A DNA stretch of 7,697 bases, taken from Myxococcales bacterium. GTDB lineage: Bacteria > Myxococcota > Polyangia > Fen-1088. Location of the stretch: NCBI GenBank assembly GCA_003155465.1, contig PMCR01000580.1, positions 1-7,697 on the forward strand, given 5' to 3'. The notes under the pieces are model-generated. The model was not told where the DNA came from and made no database searches. It saw only the letters and a program-made list of their open reading frames with translations. This document shows positions 1 through 4,999 of this stretch, piece after piece. The translations under genes and the position numbers were made by a program. Position 1 is the first letter of the stretch, and each line of letters begins with the position of its first letter.

Positions 1-57
1 GGAGCAGGCGGGACCGGCGGCGCGGGCGGCACGGGGACAGGCGGTGCGGCCGGGCCG
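1..57 (+). repeat. Gly/Thr/Ala low-complexity linker coding repeat
   Basis: GGC/GGG/GCG/ACC-type codons repeat with a period near 3-6 bases and encode a run of Gly broken by Thr and Ala, ending in Gly-Pro. It is a flexible linker between an unseen N-terminal part and the beta-rich domain. Such tracts vary in length by slippage between strains. Confidence 0.6.
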
Positions 58-687
58 ATGATCATCAGTGTCCGCTTCGTGGGGGGACGCACGGGTGGCA
101 ACCCTGGAACGGTCGCGATGGCCGACAGCGAATCTGCAGGCGTGAAGCCGGCCACACACTGGAACAGCGCCGCCAGCAAGACCGGCACGCTCTCGTCGCT
201 GGTAGCAGCCGACAGCACCGCGACCTCCGCGTCCGTTACCTGGAACTCGTCTTCTGTCTACACTGTTCCCTTCACTGATGCCTCGGGCGACGCACATATG
301 ATGAATGGTTTTCTCGAGGCGATCGACACTGTCTCGACGACGATCAACGTGACCTTGCCCAGCCCGATGAGCGGCGGATACGACGTCTACGTCTACTGCT
401 ATGGGAATATCGATCCGACGACTCGCACCTACCAATACACAATCCAGGACGCCACCCACTTGACGACACATTCCGTGAACCAGACGGGACGGTCCGTCAC
501 CACCTTCCCAGGACATTCGCCGGCGCCCACTGGAGGCACGGGTGCGGGTACCTACGTTCTGTTCCAGAACCTGACCGGAACCGCCTTCACACTGACCGCA
601 ACACCGACAGGGTCGACGGCGTTGCCAACGCCGGTGTTGCGTGCGCCGGTCAATGGCATTCAGATCGTCTACCCGTCGGGATCCTAG
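1..687 (+). CDS. Probable exported protein, C-terminal part (5' end outside window)
   Basis: The frame is open from the first base of the window, so this is the 3' part of a longer gene; the ATG at 58 is internal, not a convincing start. The first ~19 visible residues are almost only Gly, Thr and Ala, a low-complexity linker typical of surface lipoproteins in myxobacteria and similar high-GC bacteria. After it comes a ~205-residue domain rich in Ser, Thr, Gly and beta-formers, with motifs SVRFVGG, ATHWNSA, SVTWNSSS and a C-terminal NGIQIVYP. From memory, this resembles a beta-sandwich domain found in large secreted proteins of planctomycetes, verrucomicrobia and myxobacteria. I see no catalytic signature. 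Only two Met-rich sites and a single Cys occur. Stop TAG at 685-687 lies 3 bp from the stop of convergent purN. Function unknown; binding, adhesion or carbohydrate contact are possible but unproven. Confidence 0.75.
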   Translation, partial: GAGGTGGAGGTGTGGAAGPMIISVRFVGGRTGGNPGTVAMADSESAGVKPATHWNSAASKTGTLSSLVAADSTATSASVTWNSSSVYTVPFTDASGDAHMMNGFLEAIDTVSTTINVTLPSPMSGGYDVYVYCYGNIDPTTRTYQYTIQDATHLTTHSVNQTGRSVTTFPGHSPAPTGGTGAGTYVLFQNLTGTAFTLTATPTGSTALPTPVLRAPVNGIQIVYPSGS

Positions 688-690
688 AAT

Positions 691-1335
691 CTACAGGCTA
701 CGTAGCCGGCCGTCGGCCAAGCCGACCGGGGAGCCGCGCACCTGCACGCGCCGTCCGTCCACGCTCACGCGGCCCTCGGCGATAGCGCGGATGACGGCGG
801 GATAGAGTCGGTGCTCCTCGGCCAGGATGCGCAGGCGTAGGGATTCCTCGTCGTCGCCTTCCAGAACCGGCACCACGGTTTGGGCGATGATGGGGCCGGT
901 GTCGGTGCCAGCGTCGACGAAGTGCACGGTGCAGCCGGAAAAACGCGCGCCGCCGTCAAGCGCCTGTTTCTGGGCATGCACGCCGGGGAAGGAGGGCAGC
1001 AGCGCCGGGTGGATGTTGACCACTCGACGGGGAAAGGCGTCGAGAAAGGCCGGCGTCAGGATGCGCATGAAACCGGCCAGGGCCACCAGACCCACGCCAT
1101 GCCGGCGCAGGTCGTCGAGAAGCGCGCGATCGAAATCCTCGCGCTGGGCGAAATCCTTGTGCGAGCGCAGGAAGGTGGGGATGCCGGCCTGGGCGGCACG
1201 GTCCAGGGCGCCACAGCCGGGTACGTTGGCCCCCACGACCACGACGCGCGCGGGGCCCATCTCGCCGCGTGAGGCGGCGTCGATAAGCACCTGCAGGTTG
1301 GTGCCACTGCCCGAGGCAAGGACGCCGACCTTCAT
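691..1335 (-). CDS. purN: Phosphoribosylglycinamide formyltransferase (GART)
   Basis: 214 residues, close to the E. coli enzyme (212). It transfers a formyl group from 10-formyl-tetrahydrofolate to glycinamide ribonucleotide, the third step of purine synthesis, in the cytosol. The N-terminus carries the phosphate-binding loop LASGSGTNLQ (residues 6-15). LAGFMRIL (87-94) is the usual folate-site segment. The catalytic triad is visible: Asn107 and His109 in NIHPALLPSFPG and Asp145 in DAGTDTGPI. The ATG at 1335-1333 overlaps the purM stop as ATGA, which fixes the start and implies translational coupling; there is no strong Shine-Dalgarno of its own. The frame stays open further upstream through purM (to about 2244), but that extension is purM read out of frame. 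The stop is 3 bp from the stop of the convergent gene, leaving no space for a separate terminator. Confidence 0.97.
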   Translation of the reverse strand: MKVGVLASGSGTNLQVLIDAASRGEMGPARVVVVGANVPGCGALDRAAQAGIPTFLRSHKDFAQREDFDRALLDDLRRHGVGLVALAGFMRILTPAFLDAFPRRVVNIHPALLPSFPGVHAQKQALDGGARFSGCTVHFVDAGTDTGPIIAQTVVPVLEGDDEESLRLRILAEEHRLYPAVIRAIAEGRVSVDGRRVQVRGSPVGLADGRLRSL

Positions 1336-2408
1336 GGGATGAATTCCACCGGCGCGTCGGGCCGGTCGGCCACCACGACCTGGCCGATGATGGTGGCCGT
1401 CTCGCCCTCGGCTTCCAGGATCGACTGGGCCGCGTCGACGGCCCCGGCCGGCACCGCGATCACCATGCCGATGCCCATGTTGAAGGTACGCCGCATTTCT
1501 TCGGGCTCCACCCCGCCCAGCCTTTGCAGCAGGCCGAACACGGGCGGCGGCGTCCAGGCACGCAGGTTGATCTGCAGCGCGAGCAAGGCGCCTGGGGGCA
1601 GCATGCGCGGCGGATTGTCGACCAGGCCTCCGCCGGTGATGTGGGCCGCGCCCTTCATCAGTCCAGCCGCGGCCAAACGGCGCAAGGCGCGCACGTAGAT
1701 GCGGGTCGGCCGCAGCAGGGCCTGGCCCAGAGGCTCGTCGAGCCCATCTGGCTTGGCGGCAAGATCGAGCCGGGCGTGGTCGAGAAACACGCGGCGCACG
1801 AGCGAGTAGCCGTTGGAATGGAAGCCGGACGAGGCCAGGGCCAGCAGCACGTCGCCGGCCACGATGGTCTTGCCGTCGATGAGGGCGGCCTTGTCCACCA
1901 CGCCCACGCAGAAACCGGCCAGGTCGTACTCGCCGGGCTGGTAGAAACCGGGCAGCTCCGCGGTCTCGCCGCCGATAAGGGCGCAGCCCGCCTGCTTGCA
2001 GCCATCGGCGATGCCTGAAATGACCCGCTCGGCCACGCTCACTTCCAGATGGCCGGCAGCGAAGTAGTCGAGGAAGAGCAGCGGCTCGGCCCCGCACACC
2101 ACCAGGTCGTTCACGTTCATGGCCACCAGATCGATGCCGACCGTGTCGTGCTTGCCCATGAGAAAGGCCAGTTTCAGCTTGGTGCCCACGCCGTCGGTGC
2201 AGGCCACCAGCAACGGGTTCTTGTAGTTCTTGGGCAGGGCGCACAGGCCGGCGAAGCCGCCCAGGTCAGTCAAGACCTCGGGCCGCATGGTGCGCTTCAC
2301 GTGCGCCTTTATGCGCTCGACCAGCGTATCGCCAGCATCGATGTCGACGCCGGAATCGCGGTAGGTCAGTCCCGTCTTCGCATTCTTGGTGTCGCGTGCA
2401 TCAGCCAT
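1332..2408 (-). CDS. purM: Phosphoribosylformylglycinamidine cyclo-ligase (AIR synthetase)
   Basis: 358 residues (E. coli 345). It closes the imidazole ring of FGAM with ATP to give AIR, the fifth purine step and the precursor of the thiamine pyrimidine (HMP). Family motifs appear in order: YRDSGVDIDAGD (16-27), the ATP/Mg loop TDGVGTKLKLA (71-81), NVNDLVVCGAEPL (98-110), IGGETAELPGFY (145-156), SSGFHSNGYSL (193-203), HITGGGLVDN (256-265) and NMGIGM (310-315). The ATG at 2408-2406 is chosen because GGGAGGT lies about 6 nt upstream and MADARDTK precedes the conserved start; the frame is open for 46 more codons with no family resemblance. Stop TGA overlaps the purN ATG by 4 nt. yjbQ ends 61 nt upstream on the same strand, so a three-gene transcript is plausible. 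Confidence 0.97.
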   Translation of the reverse strand: MADARDTKNAKTGLTYRDSGVDIDAGDTLVERIKAHVKRTMRPEVLTDLGGFAGLCALPKNYKNPLLVACTDGVGTKLKLAFLMGKHDTVGIDLVAMNVNDLVVCGAEPLLFLDYFAAGHLEVSVAERVISGIADGCKQAGCALIGGETAELPGFYQPGEYDLAGFCVGVVDKAALIDGKTIVAGDVLLALASSGFHSNGYSLVRRVFLDHARLDLAAKPDGLDEPLGQALLRPTRIYVRALRRLAAAGLMKGAAHITGGGLVDNPPRMLPPGALLALQINLRAWTPPPVFGLLQRLGGVEPEEMRRTFNMGIGMVIAVPAGAVDAAQSILEAEGETATIIGQVVVADRPDAPVEFIP

Positions 2409-2411
2409 GGT

Positions 2412-2420
2412 CAACCTCCC
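2412..2420 (-). promoter_or_regulatory. Shine-Dalgarno of purM
   Basis: On the minus strand the sequence just before the purM ATG reads GGGAGGTTGACC-ATG. The GGAGGT core is near-perfect and well spaced; it decides the start at 2408 over the longer open frame. It is the strongest ribosome binding site in the window. Confidence 0.75.
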
Positions 2421-2469
2421 TCGCCGCGCGCAGCGAAGGTATACGCCTGTGAAATGGTCAGTGGTAGTG

Positions 2470-2910
2470 TCACTTTTGCTCCGAGGCGAGTTCGCCCCAC
2501 AGCGTCGCGACAACGCTTCGGCGGCCAGCATCCGCCCGGTGCTCACCCAGGTAGATGCCCTGCCAGGTGCCGAGTTGCAGGTGTCCGTCCGAGATCGGCA
2601 AGGTCAGCGCCACTCCAAGCAGGCCAGATTTCAAGTGGGCCGGCATGTCGTCGGCGCCCTCCATTGTGTGGATGAAGTAGCGAGCGCCATCTGGGATGGC
2701 TTGGTCGCTCCAATGGGAGAAATCCGCCCGCACGTCGGGATCCGCGTTTTCGTTGAGGAAGAGCGAGGCCGAGGTGTGCTGCAGGAGAAGGTGCAGCATA
2801 CCAATTCGCACGGACGCCAATCCGGGGATCTGGGACGCGATCTCGTTCGTGACCAGATGGAAGCCCCGGGGTCGGGCCTGGAGGAAGATGGTTGCTTGAT
2901 GCCAATGCAA
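2470..2910 (-). CDS. yjbQ: YjbQ/UPF0047 family protein (secondary thiamine-phosphate synthase family)
   Basis: 146 residues, similar in length to E. coli YjbQ (~138) and close to it throughout. Recognisable blocks are RGFHLVTNEI (15-24), MLHLLLQHTSASLFLNEN (38-55), EGADDMPAHLKS (84-95) and GTWQGIYLGEHR (114-125). The conserved His, Asp and Glu residues of these blocks are all present. Members form compact cytosolic oligomers. A weak thiamine-phosphate synthase activity (joining HMP-PP and thiazole phosphate) was reported for family members; the main physiological role is unsettled. The start is probably TTG at 2910-2908 (reads L/M-HWHQ, matching the MWYQ start of E. coli), with AGAAGG about 12 nt upstream. 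An ATG at 2935-2933 is out of frame, and no in-frame ATG is available. Lies 61 nt upstream of purM, same strand. Confidence 0.92.
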   Translation of the reverse strand: MHWHQATIFLQARPRGFHLVTNEIASQIPGLASVRIGMLHLLLQHTSASLFLNENADPDVRADFSHWSDQAIPDGARYFIHTMEGADDMPAHLKSGLLGVALTLPISDGHLQLGTWQGIYLGEHRADAGRRSVVATLWGELASEQK

Positions 2911-2985
2911 GGGATTGGCCAGCCTTCTGCCGCATGACCAGCTGCTTTGTAAAGAAGGTAGTGCGAGGGGAGCGGAGGGCGACTG

Positions 2986-3122
2986 GCGGGTCGCGCTTCG
3001 CGTGAGCGAGAGCGTGAGCGTGTCCGTGGGGGTCTAGTGGAAGGCGGGATGCGGATCGCGGGTCGCCCACGCAAGCCGCACGACGCTGATCGCTACCGCT
3101 CACGGGCAGGCCGGCCGACCTG
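2986..3122 (+). repeat. Intergenic repeat copy A (upstream of htrA)
   Basis: It shares ordered blocks with copy B at 4806-4964, in the same orientation. The blocks are GCGGGTCGCG at the left end, then GTGAGCGTGT-CGTGGG (one base different between copies), ATGCGGA followed by ATCGCG, CCCACGCA, CTCACGG, and GGCCGACCTG at the right end. Internally it is an imperfect palindrome: GTGAGCG at 3002-3008 and 3014-3020 faces CGCTCAC at 3097-3103. The left arm CGTGAGCGAGAGCG matches the reverse complement of CGCTACCGCTCACG at 12 of 14 bases. It has no coding potential of its own. It may be a small palindromic element or remnant dispersed in this genome. Confidence 0.6.
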
Positions 3123-3130
3123 GACGCAGT

Positions 3131-3174
3131 TTCCCGACAAGCCGCAGATAGTTGCGGGAAGAAACCGGTCCCGC
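3131..3174 (+). promoter_or_regulatory. Overlapping short hairpins in the htrA leader
   Basis: The middle segment CGGGAA (3155-3160) is complementary to TTCCCG at 3131-3136, and the overlapping GCGGGA (3154-3159) to TCCCGC at 3169-3174. Two mutually exclusive 6-bp stems are therefore possible about 80 nt before the htrA start. Stems this short arise easily by chance in GC-rich DNA, and it is not known whether this stretch is transcribed. Confidence 0.2.
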
Positions 3175-3252
3175 CAGCGGTTGTTCGCGTAGGATGGTTC
3201 GCAGCAGCGCGGGCCGCCCTGGCAGGCAAGCAAGAAACTGGAAAGGCAGACC

Positions 3253-4791
3253 ATGCGAAAAAGGACCCTGGTTCTACCGGCAATCTTGGCGACGGCGACC
3301 CTGGCCGTGGGGTTGGGGCTGGGCGCGCGCCTTGCCCCGCGCGCCGCTGCAGAGTCGGCTGCGCCGCCTTTGGCCATAACCCCCAAGACCCAGGTGCCCC
3401 AAGAGGCGCGTTCGTTGTCACAGGCCTTTGCGGCCACGGCGCGGGCCCTGCGACCCAGCGTGGTGCGCATCGATGTGGAGATCGAGCGGCCCAGGCCGTC
3501 CCGACGCGACTTTCAACGCGACGACTTGCCGCCTGACATGGAACACTTCTTCGAGCGCTTCTTCCGCTTCGGCGACGGCTTTGAAGGCCTGCCCATGCCT
3601 GGTCCCGGGCATGGCACCGGTTCGGGTTTAGTCATCGACGGCGCAGGCAACATCATCACCAACAGCCACGTGGCGGAGAAGGCGAGCAAGGTCACGGTGA
3701 CCTTCGCTGACGGACGTGAGTTTCCCGCCAAGATCGTCGGCACCGATCCCAAGACCGATGTAGCCGTGATCCGCCTGCAGAATCCGCCGTCAGGGCTGGT
3801 CGCTGCCCGCCTGGGCGATTCCAACGCTATCGAGGTGGGTGAGTGGGTGCTGGCCATCGGCAGCCCGCTCGGCCTCGATCAAAGTGTCACCGCCGGGATC
3901 ATCAGCGGCAAGGGCAAGGTGACGCGCAACGTGCAGATGTCAGGCGAGCGCATGCGCGAGTACATTCAGACTGACGCCAAGATCAACCCGGGCAATTCGG
4001 GCGGCCCCTTGGTCAACCTGCAGGGCGAAGTGATCGGCATCAACACTCTCATCAACGTGGGGCCGGGTGGCGCCTATGGCTTTGCCATCCCCATCAGCCA
4101 GGCCCGCCGGGTGGCCCAGATGATCATTCGCGACGGCCGTGTGCGCCACGCCTGGCTGGGCGTGTTCATCGGTGACGTCAAGGATGGCCTCAAGCTGGGC
4201 GCGGACGGCGAGCCAGAGCAGAAGGGTCAGACGGCGAAGTCTGACCCTGCGCGCGCCGCATGGGTCAGCCAGGTGTTGCCGAACGGCCCGGCCAGCCAGG
4301 CCGGTGTGCATGTCGGCGACATCGTCACCCAGATCGACAAGCAGAAGATCGAAGGCTCGGCAGATGTGCTGGACTACGTATCCGGGCAGAAGGTGGGCGA
4401 CAAGGTCAAGCTCGCGTTCTTGCGCGACGGCCATCCCGGCACGGTGCAGGTTACCTTGGGCGAGTTGCCAGCGCGGCCCGGCGAGGAGCCCGATGCTCAG
4501 GTTGAGAAGGACAAGGTTGGCGTGCAGGTGCAGACCTTGACCCCCGACATGGCGCGTATGCTGGGCATGGATTCGAAGACCAAGGGTGCGGTGGTCAGCG
4601 GGGTGGATCCGGAAGGCCGAGCCGGCAAGGCTGGCCTGCGCGCCGAGGACGTCATCGTCGAGATTGACCGCAAGCCGGTCAGCAGCGCGGAAGAGGCGGT
4701 GAGCGCCCTGCGCGCGGGCGGCAAGACGGGTCATCTTCTGCGGGTCCGGCGTGGGGACACATTCCGTTTCGTCACGATTCCGCCGCAGTAG
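3253..4791 (+). CDS. HtrA/DegP-family periplasmic serine endoprotease with two PDZ domains
   Basis: 512 residues, slightly longer than typical DegP/DegQ (about 450-480). An N-terminal signal or anchor (residues 1-33; RKR, then a hydrophobic run, then AAA before Glu34) directs it to the periplasm, where the family degrades or refolds misfolded envelope proteins. The trypsin-like domain spans about 55-295, with the triad His139 (TNSHVAE), Asp169 (PKTDVAVI) and Ser249 (NPGNSGGPL), all intact. A Phe-rich loop at 96-110 matches the family's regulatory LA loop region. PDZ1 is about 298-403 and PDZ2 about 420-510. PDZ1 has an extra hydrophilic stretch (about 315-335), partly encoded by a perfect inverted DNA repeat. 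GGAAAGG lies 6 nt before the ATG. The gene stands alone, bracketed by diverged direct repeats. Whether it is closer to DegP, DegQ or MucD cannot be decided here. Confidence 0.95.
   Translation: MRKRTLVLPAILATATLAVGLGLGARLAPRAAAESAAPPLAITPKTQVPQEARSLSQAFAATARALRPSVVRIDVEIERPRPSRRDFQRDDLPPDMEHFFERFFRFGDGFEGLPMPGPGHGTGSGLVIDGAGNIITNSHVAEKASKVTVTFADGREFPAKIVGTDPKTDVAVIRLQNPPSGLVAARLGDSNAIEVGEWVLAIGSPLGLDQSVTAGIISGKGKVTRNVQMSGERMREYIQTDAKINPGNSGGPLVNLQGEVIGINTLINVGPGGAYGFAIPISQARRVAQMIIRDGRVRHAWLGVFIGDVKDGLKLGADGEPEQKGQTAKSDPARAAWVSQVLPNGPASQAGVHVGDIVTQIDKQKIEGSADVLDYVSGQKVGDKVKLAFLRDGHPGTVQVTLGELPARPGEEPDAQVEKDKVGVQVQTLTPDMARMLGMDSKTKGAVVSGVDPEGRAGKAGLRAEDVIVEIDRKPVSSAEEAVSALRAGGKTGHLLRVRRGDTFRFVTIPPQ
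4223..4248 (+). repeat. Perfect 10-bp inverted repeat (REP-like) inside htrA
   Basis: AGGGTCAGAC (4223-4232) and GTCTGACCCT (4239-4248) are exact reverse complements, with the 6-nt loop GGCGAA. The frame is kept and encodes KGQTAKSDP (residues 324-332) in a part of PDZ1 where homologues usually have a short turn. The arm sequence resembles, from memory, GGGTCAGAC-type palindromes tied to REP elements and Y1 transposases (RAYT) in many proteobacteria. The reading is an insertion tolerated in a surface loop. Confidence 0.7.
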
Positions 4792-4805
4792 GGGTTAGCC
4801 GGCGT

Positions 4806-4964
4806 GCGGGTCGCGGGTCGCGAGGGCGAGGGGTGAGCGTGTTCGTGGGCGGTATGCGGAAGACGTATCGCGTGCTGCGGGCCGCTCACGCACTTGCGTG
4901 TCACCCACGCAGCTCGCTACACCCTGGTCGCTCACCCTCACCCGACCTCACGGTGGCCGACCTG
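4806..4964 (+). repeat. Intergenic repeat copy B (downstream of htrA)
   Basis: Diverged direct copy of the element at 2986-3122. Shared blocks in the same order are GCGGGTCGCG (4806-4815), GTGAGCGTGTTCGTGGG (4833-4849), ATGCGGA (4854-4860), ATCGCG (4867-4872), CCCACGCA (4904-4911), CTCACGG (4947-4953) and GGCCGACCTG (4955-4964). It is about 22 bp longer than copy A, with extra sequence in the centre and right half. GTGAGCG at 4833-4839 faces CGCTCAC at 4883-4889 and 4929-4935, so this copy can also fold. Confidence 0.6.
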
Positions 4965-4965
4965 C

Positions 4966-4996
4966 GCTGGCCCGGAATCCCTTGATAGGGCCCAGC
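4966..4996. terminator. Possible bidirectional hairpin between convergent genes
   Basis: GCTGGCCC (4966-4973) pairs with GGGCCCAGC (4988-4996), with one bulged base and a 14-nt loop. It sits 3 nt past the stop of the MEDS gene and after htrA, where a terminator is expected. There is no T-tract on either side, so factor-independent termination is doubtful. Confidence 0.3.
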
Positions 4997-4999
4997 CCA

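Larger units (their letters stand above)
2911..3252. other. Divergent intergenic region between yjbQ and htrA
   Basis: 342 bp between two divergently read genes, so both promoters should lie here. I see no convincing sigma-70, sigma-54 or extracytoplasmic-sigma promoter on either strand. The centre (2986-3122) is a degenerate palindromic repeat shared with the spacer after htrA. The htrA-proximal part has three short complementary segments (see the hairpin entry). No credible small gene is visible. Confidence 0.6.
4792..4999. other. Convergent intergenic region between htrA and the MEDS gene
   Basis: 208 bp between two genes that point at each other. It holds repeat copy B (4806-4964) and a short hairpin (4966-4996). 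No gene or clear U-tract terminator is visible. Confidence 0.55.

Noticed and set aside
1336..2244. Long N-terminal extension of purN in the same frame (a 517-residue reading)
   Set aside because: The extension is purM read in another frame. It is Arg/Gly-rich with no family match, while purM in this stretch has all its motifs. The ATGA overlap gives the natural purN start.
2425..2469. Promoter for purM between yjbQ and purM (TATACC-like -10 box)
   Set aside because: No acceptable -35 hexamer lies at 16-18 nt upstream, so the match is not better than chance.
3161..3190. Extracytoplasmic-sigma-like promoter for htrA (GAAAC ... CGT)
   Set aside because: The spacing between the two parts is 22 nt, against the usual 16-17, and the downstream match is only three bases.
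2543..3421. 292-codon minus-strand open frame across yjbQ, the spacer and the htrA start
   Set aside because: Low-complexity Arg/Pro/Ala composition with no recognisable motif. It overlaps yjbQ in another frame and the htrA 5' end on the opposite strand, both strongly supported.
4201..4260. Frameshift or misassembly in htrA at the palindrome
   Set aside because: The reading frame continues intact through PDZ1 and PDZ2 with normal motifs on both sides; a clean in-frame insertion explains it better.
3940..4734. 264-codon minus-strand open frame inside htrA
   Set aside because: Antisense shadow of a well-conserved protease gene. Long reverse frames are common in GC-rich coding DNA, and the translation resembles no family.
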